This document shows, piece after piece, positions 25,961-38,275 of a DNA stretch of 64,000 bases (position 1 is its first letter; each line of letters opens with the position of its first letter). Source of the DNA: Mantis religiosa. Its lineage: Eukaryota > Arthropoda > Insecta > Mantodea > Mantidae. The stretch lies in the NCBI GenBank assembly GCA_030765055.1, contig CM060947.1, forward strand, positions 220,998,513 through 221,062,512, read 5' to 3'. The notes under the pieces are model-generated. The model did not search any database and was not told the origin of the DNA. It worked only from the letters and a program-made list of their open reading frames with translations. Made by a program: the position numbers and the translations under genes.

Positions 25961-25974
25961 TGGAAGTTGGGGAT

Positions 25975-26001
25975 TTATTTATTTATTTATTTATTTATTT
26001 G
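25975..26001. repeat. (TTTA)n microsatellite
   Basis: Short run of TTTA units, about 27 bp. Confidence 0.9.
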
Positions 26002-26119
26002 TCTAGAAGTAAGCGCTGCTATGTATACTGCCAGTCTACTGTTGCAAAACTTATGTGCGTGCATGTGGCGACTAACACGTGGCGAGTTGAGTCAGCTCTG
26101 CCTTGTTTACAGCAGGATT

Positions 26120-26335
26120 AGCGGCAGCATAGATGATAGCATGTCTGCCTCACGTTAAACAGGTCCCGAGTTCGAACTCGGTCAGGGTGAGTCACCTGGT
26201 TAAGGTATTTTCCGGGGTTTTCCCTTATCCTAAAAGATGAATTTCGGGTAACTCCAAGCTCCATGGACCCTGGGCCCATTTGAGCATCATTTCACCCATT
26301 CCATTCATTGTCCGATAAGACAAATAAATAAAATA
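26120..26335 (+). repeat. tRNA-derived SINE, family 1
   Basis: Plus strand: 'AGATGATAGCATGTCTGCC' head, box B 'CCGAGTTCGAACTCGGTC' (about 26166-26183), then the family body 'TTTTCCGGGGTTTTCCCTTA', 'GAATTTCGGGTAACTCCAAG', CCATGGACCC and the tail with 'CATTGTCCGATAAGAC'. It is followed by AT-rich DNA. Confidence 0.85.
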
Positions 26336-26531
26336 CTGATACAGAGTATAACCTACACCAAAATGGCGAATCCTATTCTCTCCCTTCACGCAAACGCCAA
26401 CTACAGTGTTGCCATCTGCTTACCAAAGATGACGAAGTCTGAGGTATGTGGAGGTGTTTTTGATGTTCATCCACAACAGTCTGAGTAATGTCACACATAT
26501 TTCAAACTTTCAGAAAAAAGAAGCGTATACA

Positions 26532-27155
26532 ATGCCTGTTCAATAAAGAATGATCCTAATCTTTTACGGTCATAATTTTTCGAACTAAAATTCAATCTTA
26601 TTATATCCTCTTAGCTTAATGTGAAACAAACACGCCATAATAGTATCATTGTTGGTACTCCTGGTTCCCACCTGTGAGAACCAGACAAGTTCAGACATGT
26701 TCAGTATCGCCTATGTAATAAGAGATATCCCGCGAGGAACAATATGTGACTTGGAAATTCTTCTTTCGTCTCAACAAATCTTCAGTTGAGACCTATACAA
26801 TGTTACAGGAGACCTATGGAGAGTTTGTACTTCCCTACAGCACAGCTCGAAGATGGTTTAAAATGCTTAAAGAGGGGAAACAATCGATTTCACGGGAAGA
26901 TGGTCCCGATGCTCCAGCTACTGCTCTTTCGGAAGAAAACAACACTGCTGCTGTCATTGTGAGAGAGGATCGACGAATTACCTTAAGATAACTTTCTGAA
27001 ATACTGAACATTTCATTGAGTGCCACCCACACGTTGGTGACAGAAATATTATACATGAGACGTGTTTTTGCGCGATGGCTTCCAAGATGGCCGCATATTG
27101 CCAATGTTGTTGCTGAATACTTGCAAAAATCAACGTGAAGTGCATTCCTCACCCT
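26532..27155 (+). pseudogene. mariner element, copy 1, core deleted and 3' truncated
   Basis: Plus strand. The 5' end 'TGTTCAATAAAGAATGATC' (about 26538) and the leader match the minus-strand copy at 53943-54848. The open frame 26746-26991 is the mariner N-terminal HTH region: 'SSVETYTMLQETYGEF', 'YSTARRWFKMLKEGKQS' and 'VREDRRITLR', stop, 'LSEILNISLSATHTLV'. Around 27070-27085 the sequence jumps from 'RRVFARWLP' to 'PHIANVVAEYLQK', which belongs far downstream, so the catalytic core is deleted. It then ends abruptly after 'HPPY' at about 27155. Confidence 0.75.
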
Positions 27156-27420
27156 CCATATAGGAAGTGATGATGGCTTTATCGAGGGTGGCGAGCTTGT
27201 GTTCGTCTACAAAACAACGGGAGACTATCATGAATAAATGAATGGCGACGTTTTCAAATCCTGGTTTGAAAAGATTCTCCCCAAATTACAACTGAATAGC
27301 GTCATTGTGATGGACAATGCCCCCTACCACAGGGTGAGGTTAGAACACATACCAAACAAGTGACATCGTAACATGGCTAGAGAGTAAAAATATAATTTTC
27401 CGATGGAAATGTTAAGGCGG
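27156..27420 (+). pseudogene. C-terminal fragment of a Tc1/IS630-like DDE transposase
   Basis: Plus strand, directly abutting the broken mariner. It reads 'IGSDDGFIEGGELVFVYKTT', 'GDYHE', stop, 'MNGDVFKSWFEKILPKLQLN', then 'SVIVMDNAPYHRVRLEHIPN'. The 'VIVMDNAPYH' motif carries the second catalytic aspartate of DDE transposases of this type, and a stop follows. It is likely the missing half of the element whose start is at 24644-24985, with the middle lost or displaced. Nearby DNA to 27480 holds further degenerate sequence. Confidence 0.65.
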
Positions 27421-29490
27421 AATTTCTCAAGTTTCATGCTAAAGAGTACGAAAAATACCTAAGTAGCAGTTAATTTTCATGGCTATTTATAGTGTGCCAC
27501 GTTATACTTAGCTCCAAAAATGTGCCTTTAATGTGGAAAATCTATACTAATATTATACTTAACGAAATGACTAAGCGATTGGCTTGAATAAATACGTGCC
27601 TTTATGTTGAAAATGCATATTCATATTATTAATACATATTAATATTATACTTAACGAAGCGGTAACAGTACTGTCATGTTGACGCGGAGTGATACAAACC
27701 GATGTTTTGTTTACTGTACCTTATTTTCTCGCTGGACATCGTATAGGTGTTGATGAGTGTGTGTGCCTGCGCATGTGCGTGTGGGTGCGTGTGTGTGTAT
27801 TTAAGGGCACTCAATTTCACTGTTATACAGTAGGTGTGGTTGCAGAATGTAGATTACACAAACGTTGTTATTGCACCAAATCACATTATTACTTGGACTG
27901 TACTAGCTGTCGACGGGCCCTTAAACACCACACACTCACTCACTCACTCGGGGTGAATGTCAATAATTCATGCTATATTTAGGTATTTATCAATCTTGAA
28001 TGATTGCATCGAGCCGATTATCTGTAGCGGTTTTCACGTTATGAAGGCACAATGGCTGTTATGGTGAATCCGCGCAACGTTACCAAGTATGTTTCCCTGA
28101 CACGATTACTGCGTTTTTGTTCACAGCTAGGATCATCGTTGTCGTCATCATCATCTTTTTTCATTGCATTAACTAGTGTTCTATTACCAGTTGATTAGGT
28201 TAATAATCATTGCTCTTTTTACAATTAATTCCAAGTGAAATACTTTTATGCCTTACTGTACTACATTCTCCTAATAAACATAATTACTCTACAATTGACG
28301 CAACAGAAATACACTTAACAATTAATGTTATATTAATCGGCACAGGTTCAAAACTCAAAGGGGTGTCTTGGTTGACATATTCACTGCCATCACAAGAACT
28401 GGAAGAACGGCTGGTTAACCAACTGATACGAAGTTCGATGTCATGCTGCAGCTGCTCTGCTTTCCACATATCGTCTGGTATCCTTTCATCGTGTTTGCAG
28501 TAGTTTAGCCAATGAATTACGACCCCTTTTTACCACATATGACTTTTATCATCTCCAAGATGCGGGGATCAAATTTGTTGGGCGCTGTGAGCCAGGCGCG
28601 CTGTAAACATTTGCCTTAAACTGTTGATTATGCATTCCTTGGCTCTCTAGATGTTCTACGTATAGATTCAAAATCCTTTCATCATCTTGACAATTCTGCC
28701 ACTGGAAGCTTTTACATGGACTTGTAGAACGAGAATTAGCAAACAACATATTCCAGTGTACAAACGAAGAATCCTGAGACTTTTTTTAAAATTTGAAAAT
28801 AAATATGCTTTGTTATATTGATGTAATCTAAATACCAATGTGTCCTATGAAAGCAAGTGGATAACCTATAATTTTTACTAAAATATTTTCGTTTAAAATC
28901 ATGCTTTAGATTTCGAAGCGAGAACTACATTAAAAAGTTAGAGCTACATAAAATATCTTTCGTGCATAACAACACATTTCATAATGAAGCGCACGTTTCT
29001 ATTTCATCTTAGTCGTCTTTGAAAACACACACGTTTAGCAATGACACCCTTGATACTTCGATTAGAAAAGTATGGTCCATAAGAGCCCATTGTGACTTCA
29101 TAGTCCGAAAACCGTTATAGTAGTGTATAAAAATCAATAAAAAGACAGCGAATATGTTATATATGTTCCAAAGGAGAAAGGCCGCCGATATGACTATTGG
29201 AGTAAAAGCTGGGGTATAAATGAAAATCAAAAATCAATAAGTTACTCTGTGTGTATATGTGTACCTTATGGGCTCTTACATACTTACATCTAATATGACC
29301 AAATTTTATATAGATATACTTTAGATTTCTATTACTACTTCTCTATTACTACTAGTACTGCCACTGCCGCTTCTCTTGAAGTAATACCTGTTGATTGTAT
29401 TTCCTAAAGATCATTGAGGCTGGCAGGGGCTTTTTAGTTGGTGAAAATCCAACACGCTATATGCGTCTTTATAAGATTTTTCCCCCATCA
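27421..29490. other. Non-coding; GT-rich run at 27742-27806
   Basis: No gene recognised. 27742-27806 is an imperfect GT/GTGTGC repeat. A (CACT)n run lies at about 27930-27950. The 28284-28749 open frames have no recognisable family. Confidence 0.5.
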
Positions 29491-29501
29491 TTTATGAAAA
29501 G

Positions 29502-29539
29502 TACTACTACTAGTACTACTACTACTATTTCTACTACTG

Positions 29540-29606
<67 letters not shown>

Positions 29607-29647
29607 CACTGTTACTACTACTACAACAACTACTACTACTACAATTA
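29502..29647. repeat. (ACT)n microsatellite
   Basis: About 146 bp of ACT triplets with point interruptions (ATTTCT, TGC, CCACTGTT, ACAACA). It lies directly at the 5' edge of the R1-like fragment. The poly-threonine open frame over it is not a gene. Confidence 0.97.
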
Positions 29648-29654
29648 CTCCAGT

Positions 29655-30115
29655 GTCTTAGAGAAACATCTCACCATACCTATTGAATATATTGACATCT
29701 TATTTCCATGCCAGGACGATACTCATTGATAAGCATAAGCTTCCTATCACGGTCGGTGTGTCTCAGAGTTCCATTCTTCGGCCTACTTTGTGGAACATCT
29801 TGTATGATGGGGTTCTCAGGTTGCAACTACCTGAAGGTGTACACCAAGCTGCGTTTGCGGACGACTTGACACTACTTGTTGGTGCGGAGGACGACCAGGA
29901 ATAAATCACTAATGAATCACTGCGACGCACTGATAGATAGATGAGCTATCACCGGCTCGAGTTAGCACAACAGAAAACTGAAGCAGTCATTCTGAAGGGG
30001 CCTAGACAGCGTGCACACATTTCCTTTATGCTAAGGCAAACACTGATGGTACCACAAAAGGCTATCAGATACTTAAGGGTCATGCTGAATATTAATATTA
30101 TTTATATGAGATTTA
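29655..30115 (+). pseudogene. R1-clade LINE reverse transcriptase fragment
   Basis: Plus strand, single frame interrupted by stops at about 29902 and 29938. It reads 'ISPYLLNILTSYFHARTI', then the RT finger/palm segment 'GVSQSSILRPTLWNILYDGV' (an altered GVPQGS motif), then 'AAFADDLTLLVG' with the catalytic FADD at about 29858-29870. Next come 'HRLELAQQKTEAVILKGPRQ' and 'KAIRYLRVMLNI'. This order matches the R1 clade (my recollection of family sequences). It is 5'-truncated next to a microsatellite and has no endonuclease domain or RNase H part. It is outside rDNA, so it is either a non-specific R1 relative or a displaced copy. Confidence 0.75.
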
Positions 30116-30171
30116 AAACATACTTAGAAAGGGTTATTAATGACAGTGGGTTAAAAGTGCATAGAGTGTAA

Positions 30172-33100
30172 ATTTATTTTATCTTAATATAGTTTAAAGC
30201 AATACACAGAGATATAGAACAAAGTGATACAGGCTAAAGCATACTACATGATACAAAAAAGATAAAGCCATACTGATTTAAAACTAGCACAATAAAAATT
30301 GCTCAAAATTGGACTATACCATAACTCATAAGTTTATAATTCATTAACGCTGTTGAATGAAAGCAGTGAACATGTTTCAAGATTCTGTTCCGTCATTTGA
30401 ATCCTCATGTCGCTCACAATCAAATGTTTTTTTTGAAATATCTTTCAGCATCTAAGCTCTTGGTAGGACCCCAAATGCACTGCAGAGCAATAGTGGGCAA
30501 TGGTGGAACAATAAGCTAATGTAGCGGGAAGGGTTGCTTTCCACATTGCAGAAGAGTGGTCACTTAGTTTATAAAGTTCTAAATATACAGAAGTTCCACA
30601 GACTCTTCAGTTAGAGTTTCCAGGAGAAAATGCACTGGAAAAAGATAATTACTTGGAAAATCATCGATTTTTGCATTTATATCGCATTTGGAGTCAATTT
30701 TGCACTTTATCGCGCTATATCGCATTTGCGAAATATCACTACACCTAGTGATAATATATGCTTAATTGAAACAAACAAACGCATGATATCTTGAAAATAA
30801 TAATAATATAATCATATTGAAACAAAAGATTAATCAGTTACCTAAGTTATACGTAATATAAGGTAGAGAAGAAATTTTAATAACATTTATTGATTTCCTA
30901 GTAGTAAAGTTATAACGTGGTCACTGACAACTTCACTACGTCTTCATGGAAGTTCATAACCTCCAATTTGATGTAACTTACTAAAATCCATCCTATGTAT
31001 CTTCTTCCCAAACTTATTTTACCTATTTATGTTGCTGAAAAGGCAGCCATGCTTACTTTTCTTTTTTAGGTATTGACTTCATACCCGTCTTTTGATATTT
31101 TACACGTCTCTAGCTCCTTTGAATATGACATCTGTAAAAGGATTCCATTCTTCTATTACGCTCATTATAAAGATTTTCTTGTATCATGTATCTTGCATCA
31201 CTGTTATGTTCCCAATCATTTTTGCTAAGTTTCTTTGTTAGTTACACCGTCATTTCTCATGTTACAATCCCAATCCTATGTAATAGAAGCCATCTCATTG
31301 TTACTAACAGGTTTATATATTCTATACCTTCTCTTTGCACAGAATTCTTAAAATTATATCCAGACCTTGCTCTTCTAGCTTGTAATTTCAGAGATTAACT
31401 GGTCTATAGGTGCTGTTACAATAAGCAATACTTTGAATACCAAAAAGCGCCAATTTTGAACGGTAATTATTGTAGTCTTGGCCTACGCTATGTCATAGAG
31501 CGCTTTTATAAATTAAAAACAAATGCACTACGATGAAACATTTGCTTTCATTGGCTATTTGTCTACAACACACTGTATTCATTGGGGAATGGAATATCTA
31601 CACTATTACCTCTAATAGTTTGCACCACACGGAGTTGAGTGTACTCTCCGTACATTTTCATTGTTCGAGGCTTAGAGATATCAACACTGCCACTGTCTGG
31701 GGTATAGTCCAAGCTTTTAGAAGCATGAAGTGGTTGTTTCTGGGCAGGGTACATCGTTGGTAGGTATTTACACCTTTAGTACTTGCATGGGTAATCTAAC
31801 TGACCTGACATTCCAATCACTTTTGTGGTGCCAGCTCTTTGTCATGATTTTACAAATGCTGTGTTGGTAGAAATGGCCCCTTTTAAACTGTAAATATAGA
31901 GTAATAGATTTGTGGTGTCATTTATGGAACCAGTATAAGTTTAACAACAATTTTTATCCTATTTAAGTGAGGTATTTCAGCCAAATTGGAACAATATCCG
32001 CAACACGACAAAGATAGGACTAGAGCCAAAGAATGGACTATGTGTTATGCAAGACGCCTCAACGAAAGGAATCTAAAAAACCAAGTTATCTTTATCTATT
32101 TTGCACACATTGGCCATGATACGGAAATATATTCTCCTCTTTGAAATAAGGATATAGAGATACTAGGAACAGAGCTGGTTAGCTTGTATGGTGGCGATCC
32201 ATTAAACAATCAAAGCACCAACGAACATCGAGGATTTATTTACTATATCATATCTTTTATCTTTTATCTTTCAAGTCCTTTCGTTTTATGGTTGGTATAT
32301 CTGTTCATTACTTAAGTTTTCTTGCTCTGGTTACTCTGGGAAATAACTGCAGTAGTTTGATAGTCAAGCAAATTCAAGACTATTCGACACAATTTCTTCA
32401 AAATGGTTAATTATAAAATTTCACTTCTGAACACAAGCAGTACATAAATTGCTTCATGCATACAGAAGAAAAAGTAGGTAGGAGGTGGAAGTTCGCACCA
32501 TAATTAGTGTTATACAGAGGCGGAGGCAATTAAAATTGATCCTATTGATCCATTGCAGCTCATGACTTCCAAAAGCCATGCTAATGGTACGCACAGTTAA
32601 ACGTCCAAAATTACACACATACAAATCTTTTGCATCAAAAACACTTTGAACTTTTAGCTTCAATTACATGCTGTATTGAAGATATAGTATGGATTACTGA
32701 TCATGATACTGAGAAATCCTCCACTGGAGCGTTTTAGAGCTACCAGATGTGACGATTTAAAGGGTAAACAAAACATGAACAAATCTTGTTTTGACTTCCA
32801 GTGGCTTTTAACATGCTTTCCATATTTATTATTTGTTCATGCATAACTGTATTCCAAAGAAAGTGATTTGTAACTGATATCATTGAAGTTTTAACAAAAT
32901 GGAAGAGAAAATAAACTTAAATTTATACATTCATATTTTAGTTCCTTTTACTGAAAAAACCAGAGCAATGAAATATATTCCAATACCACTTTTATTCATT
33001 AATGTTGAAATAAAATGGCAGTGTTTTTATAAATTAGGATTTCTGCGTCATGAACAACACCTGATTAATTAATATAATGAAAATAAAACATTTTCTCAAT

Positions 33101-33839
33101 AAATATGGAAGATATGTGCCTAATCTTTTTTACGGAAGCTCAGAATGTATTAAAACTTGAAAACAGTAAAATTAGAAGTGTCACACTTAATGTTCTCAAG
33201 TAGTAATATGAATAGATTTCCCAGTTTTTGCGATTTAAGATTTTGCTCTGTTTATTCTTCTATTAATTACACAAGTATGAAACGACAAATGACACGCGCC
33301 AATTTGGCAGCATGAGTATTTATAATGTGTTCAATGGTAGTTTAGGGTTCCATGGATCTTTTCTCTCAGGAATGGTTTCAGTATAGCAGGTTTCTAGCTC
33401 TGTATTACCTGTCACGTTTCATTTAGGTATAGTACCTTAAACGTTGTTACAGCTATTTTGTTGGCGCAAGCATTTAACATATCTAGCGATTAATTTTTTG
33501 CTACTTGTGAACGGTATACCTAGCGCATTATCAAACTTTACACTCTAAATACGTTAATAACCTAGACGCCGTTCTTACTATATTTGCCCACTTCCTAAAC
33601 CCAAGAGTATCTCAAAATGTTGTCTACCTAATGCTTATTTTTTATTCCCTTTTTACTATCCATTGATCAGCAAGTATGCTTTACAGATGTTTGTTATTGA
33701 AAAAACAGTTCACATAACAATTATGGTAGCCGTAATTGGATATTCAACTGGACGAGCACCAATTCATGTTAATAAAATAACAATAACTGTACGACTCCTC
33801 TAGCTAAATATGGCTGGATCACTGTAAAACAAATTGAGG
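30172..33839. other. AT-rich non-coding stretch
   Basis: About 3.7 kb with nothing I can identify. The repeated words around 30655-30735 (CGCATTTG, TATCGC, ending CACTACACCTAGTG) hint at a degenerate transposon end, but no partner end was found. Confidence 0.5.
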
Positions 33840-34600
33840 ACTTTAAGTCTGATAGTCATCAATCGTCTGAGTCGTCTGTACAGGAGATCTTGTGACAGTC
33901 TACGCTTGAGGCGAGGTGGTTGGCGAGTGTGAACGCCGAGATTGTAGGTAACATCTCCAGGAACCTCCTGGAGATGGTAAAAGAAAGGTCATACCAGCCG
34001 GAGGATGTACTGGTGAACGGGTAGAAGACCAAACTCAGGATGAAGTTGTTGGTTTCTGACGTGCCATGGAGCATTTGTAGCGATACGAAGCACCCTGTTT
34101 TATAGTGCTTGCAGTTGGCGGAAATTAGTCTTGCTGGTGCCACCCCATATTGATGCTGCATAGTTAAAAATGGGACGGACTAGAGATGTGTAAAGTAGAA
34201 GGGAGGATTCATAACCAAGTGAGGTGCGCCTGTTGAGTACAGTTTTGATAGTCGGACAGATGCAAGCGTAACACACCGACAGATGTGGAGGCTTCAAGTA
34301 AGTCGAGTGTCCAATAGCACCCCAAGATATTTCACTGGCACACTGGTTGGTAAGCATGAGAGCTATTCTCCAAGCAGCTTTAGTGAAGGAGGATACCTAT
34401 AAGGACGTAAAGTGAAGATCTTAGCCTCTATCTTGTTAGTTTGAGGGAAATACACCAGCTAGAGAACCAGTGAGCTAGTCGATCCAGGGTAGTTTGCAGT
34501 TCAGGAATGGCATGACGGATATTGGAGTGAGAATAAAAGAGAGCAGTATCATCAGCATATAAACTGTGCAAATTGGAGCTATAGTAGGAATATCATAAGA
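33840..34600 (-). pseudogene. Jockey-like LINE reverse transcriptase remnant
   Basis: Minus strand with several frameshifts. It enters near 34590 at 'SLYADDTALFYSHSNIRHAI' (the catalytic YADD), then 'PELQTTLDRLAHWF'. A later frame at 34357-34100 reads 'LNRRTSLGYESSLLLYTSLV' and 'RPIFNYAASIWGGTSKTNFR'. The tail (34100-33840) degenerates. The 'LLYTSLVRPIFNYAASIWG' block is the usual post-catalytic Jockey signature. There is no N-terminal RT or endonuclease domain here. Confidence 0.75.
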
Positions 34601-35309
34601 GTATATATTAAAGAACATTCTGCCAAATGCACCAACCACACCTGCAGGCTTTACTGGTCCTTACCGCCACAAACCATTTTTTATCCGAAATAACGTAAGA
34701 TGGTAATACGCACAAGCCAGAAAGCTCGACCTGCGTAAACATTGCCGTGCTGGAGATTTTGTTTACACATACTGTTAAATGTGATTTTATGTACAGTTAC
34801 TTCAGTAGCTAAACCTATAGTGGAATTTAAGACTCCATTTCAAGTTATTTATCACAGAGTTTATCAAAATATATAAGTAATTGCAGTGCTATTAGAAGGT
34901 AATATCAGATTATGTTCCGATAGGAATAAGAAGAGCGTCTTCCCAAAGACTAACACAGAAAGCACATCTTAAACAAAATTATGTCCTTCTTATAGCTATA
35001 AACTTTAAAATTATACCAAACCTAAAGGGGAGATACGTAAATACGCACTTCACTGTGTTGTGTCACTCAGTTACATAAGTGCCCTGCAAAGTCTTGATAT
35101 TTCATCCATTCTGAAATAATAAGCCACACATCTGTGTGTTTTCTTAAGCCTTTCATAAAATTTAAATGTTAATGTACATTTCTTCTTTGAATTCTCCATT
35201 GCATCACTTCGATCAAGAGCCATTTTAATAAAGTATTTTTAGTTTTGATAACAATGATATAATTATTCAAAAGAATAGTAAACGTGTTTTGAGGTTGCAG
35301 TCCAGTTTG

Positions 35310-36200
35310 AGATCACTTCAAATTAGTAAATCTGCGTGTTGTTTTCGCTTCAGTCTTTTCCGTGCTCGTTCTCGTGACATATGCTGAAGAATTTGTCTCA
35401 GACTTGCATTTTGTGATACCTTTACATTCCAAAAAATGTTAGTTTGTATCCTAGTGACTCTTATAATATCATAGCAGTTGCATGGAGTACGGTTGCCCGC
35501 TGGTTGCACATTTAACTATATCACTCTTGTATCTACAACGAAATGTTTTTTAATAATCACCAAATGAAGAAGAGGCGTGTGTAGTAGATCTAAAGAGTAT
35601 CTTCTGTTACTGGAGTAAGCAGATTTTTGTGTAATGTTGAATTGCGAATATACTAATGTGCATGCGTTATTAGGCACAGAACAGTATAGTCTGTATTCTG
35701 CTGATTTGCGTTTTGAATGCTGAACCCCAAAATGAACAGTCATATAACCAAGTAGGTCTGATTAGCGAAAAGTAGATAAGTCTTTCTCAAGATAAGGGCA
35801 AAGGAGGAGTGTCTGATGCTAGAAATTTCAGTTGCTGAATTTTCTAAGTTTCTTGATAAGATCAGTGACGTGTGCGTTCCGGGTTAACTTTTAATCTAGG
35901 GTTAAACCAAGATACATAACTGTATCTCACTGTGGCACTATCTACCTGTCAAAGCTTATTTCGCTATTTGCAGTTTTTCTTCTGTAAGCCAATTTCATTA
36001 ATTTGGGTTTCTTCGAATTCATCTTCAATCTAGAGCTTTTGGAACACCTTTTGTTCCCCAATAAACAATACACAAATGTTTGTAACAAACAAGCTTCTGG
36101 CCACATCATTTCTAATTCAAAAACCACCTCTTTCAAAGAAAACCTTATCCTGACGTTAGTGCAAAACTTTTGTCCACGTGTGATCGCAACAGGACGTAAC
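35310..36200 (-). pseudogene. Jockey-like LINE, C-terminal part, degenerate
   Basis: Minus strand. Open frame 36202-35942 ends 'NSKKPKLMKLAYRRKTANSE'. After a stop it continues 'IVPQ', stop, 'DTVMYLGLTLD', stop, 'KLTRNAHVTDLIKKLRKFSN', which resembles the 'YLG..LD..LTW..HI..L..K' segment after the RT catalytic core. Further frames (35743-35516 and 35509-35318) end 'SRERARKRLKRKQHADLLI', like the basic C-terminus of such LINEs. Similarity is weaker than for the other LINE remnants because of many mutations. Confidence 0.5.
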
Positions 36201-37488
36201 AAAAATAATTTTGAAATATATGGTTTTGTTTGTTATTGACGCTATCAATTGCCAGAAAGACCAACAGTTTCTCCACTGATGTGCTGGAATTTCGTTAAAA
36301 TTTCCACCAGTTTTTCCATGCCAGTGTACTGACATGGGGCTACAGTTTTAAAGCGTAGAGCTCTGTCTCGCTATGTCGAGATTTTTAACAAGTAACTGTA
36401 ACCGTTCCCCCTTTTGGCAAAGTTAATGACCACCCTCCCTACTTCGCCTTTGAAGCTTCAATGGGGTGGGAGCAGATAACAACAGTATATTTTTGCTTTT
36501 GTCCTTTGCAAGTTAAATATTTATTTGCAGGTTATGTTTATCATTATGGTTAGCCATCTCTCCTATTTCGCAACAATCTATTGCTTCAAGTATTAACATT
36601 TATTTTGTATTTCTTTATTACATTTTTGAAATAGAAAATCAAATGCATCTTTAGAGGTGCATATGTTTTCAGTTAACACAGAAATAGCGAGTAGCGTTTT
36701 ATAACACCATAATTTAATCAGCTTGCCCCAATGGTTGAAAAAATGGTGAGTTATTTATATGATAAAATGTATTGCTGAAATGGATGTCCAAAATAAACAA
36801 GGAGGAAGCTACGGTATACGAGAGGGTTACATATTCCTAAAGGATACAGGTCCTCCCTATTCAAAAGGATTGATGTTGAACTTGGACAGGATGTATATCG
36901 TTTTCCATATTGAACGTACCCGATATGCTCAAGTCCGCTTACACCGGATGTGTTTTGCAGTGCAACCGATTACATAGAGATATCTTCTCAAAGGATACCT
37001 TCATCACATACTGCACATATATTGCACCATAGACAGTTCTATGGTTATCGTATATGTATTAATTTTCATATGAGAGTTTGATAAAGGAATATAGAGTGCA
37101 TAATTTTGAAAACTGAAATTGGAAGCTCAGTGCCTGTCAGTGGATGTATATAACCTTATATTAAATTGATATAAATTAATAATACCTTCAGCTCAATAAA
37201 ATAATAACCTTCCAAATAGCTTCTATTCCAGTAATTTGATTGCAAATACTCATATTTTCATTATATAGGTTTAATCTACTTAGGAGCTAACAGGTTCACT
37301 TCAATCCTTTCTCAGTTATTTCCCATAGAAGTACTAACGGGATAGAAAGAGTGATAGGCAGAGAGAGAAAAAGTGAGAGGGAAATCCAAGCTTAGAAAAC
37401 AAAATAGAATTTTAGATCTAGGAGATCAAAAGATCTAGGAGTGAACTAGCAAAGGCTAGTAGTACTAATAAAATATTTTGCAACTTAC
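36201..37488 (-). other. Probable Beat intron (downstream part)
   Basis: DNA immediately downstream (minus direction) of the second Beat exon's donor site. AT-rich, no exon seen. The next expected exon should start with the last two bases of a codon and encode a leucine-proline-rich strand that follows the Ig domain. I did not find one down to position 1. Confidence 0.45.
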
Positions 37489-37624
37489 ATACGACTTCCA
37501 TGCGACCCTCGCCTTCAGCAGATGAGAAGTTAGGTCTCTCTGCTGAAACTTCACACCGGTATACGCCGCTGGATTTGAGATTCACACTCTTAAGCGTCAC
37601 TTGTTTGTCACTCGACAGATGGTG
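37489..37624 (-). CDS. beat: Beaten path family exon: second half of the Ig domain
   Basis: Internal coding exon, 136 nt, minus strand. The acceptor is a pyrimidine-tract ending GTGTTACAG at 37630-37625, and the donor is GTAAGTTG starting at 37488. Translation starts in phase 0 (HHLSSDKQVTLKSVNL) and ends with one base of a split codon after GEGRMEVV. The 'LKSSGVYRCEVSAE' strand carries the Ig domain's second conserved cysteine, replacing the usual D-G-Y-C pattern with S-G-V-Y-R-C, as Beat proteins do. 'RPNFSSAEGEGRMEV' is also a Beat hallmark. Beat proteins are membrane-linked or secreted Ig molecules that bind Side receptors and steer motor axons. This exon joins in frame to the one at 58935-59146, 21.3 kb upstream. 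The Beat paralogue cannot be decided from these 45 residues. No frame damage is visible. Confidence 0.92.
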
Positions 37625-37875
37625 CTGTAACACACAACATATTCACATTATGTATTTGAAGCAATGTTTGTTTCTCAGATTACTTTCTCTGCACTCTCGT
37701 TTTCAAACTATTTTAATTAATACTACTTATTCTATCTACTTCAAGCTAATTGATATAAATATATACAGCAGTTTTTCGTTATTTAAGCGCACGATAGTGG
37801 CGCGAACGAACCATGTTCTACTCCTAGAGTCGACAGGCAGTGAAAGGAACACACTAAGCACCTAGTCAACAGGAT

Positions 37876-38275
37876 CAACAAGCCGATGGTAATGCTCTAC
37901 CCATATACAACTGTAAATTCGCTATGTCAGTGGCGTTGAAGCTACTCCTGTACAAGCAAGTTCTGCGTCCACTGGTTATCTACGCCTGCGAAGTCTGGGG
38001 CGTTGCAGACAAGTGCCACCTCCTCCATCTAGAAGTACGTCAATCCCGCTACCTCCGTATTGCCACGGACTCACCCTGGTATATACCTTACCTCGTTATA
38101 CACCGTGACCTCAACATCCCTTCTGTGACAGAATACATTCATATCCGTTCCCGAACCTTTTATCAGAATCTCCCACATAATTTTAATTCTCTCATTCGTG
38201 GATTAGGTGAATATGACCTACACCTGGGTGAGAAGAACAAACGCTCAAGGCTTGTTCTAGGACAGTGACGACCAC
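37876..38275 (+). pseudogene. Jockey-like LINE reverse transcriptase C-terminal fragment
   Basis: Plus strand, open frame 37924-38268. It reads 'LKLLLYKQVLRPLVIYACEV', 'WGVADKCHLLHLEVRQSRYL', 'RIATDSPWYIPYLVIHRDLN' and 'IPSVTEYI'. This is the post-catalytic region and thumb of a Jockey-type RT ('YK..LRP...Y....WG', then 'R...PWY......RDL..P'). The reading frame is intact over about 115 codons, but everything N-terminal, including the catalytic YADD and the endonuclease, is absent. It is the best-preserved LINE fragment in the window. Confidence 0.85.

Noticed and set aside
30640..30740. Possible hAT-type terminal sequence with repeated CGCATTTG words
   Set aside because: Only one possible end; no matching inverted end or transposase fragment.
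1..37488. Further Beat exons downstream of the second exon
   Set aside because: I scanned the minus strand for a leucine-proline-rich continuation of the Ig domain with a phase-compatible acceptor and found none; the exons probably lie outside the window.
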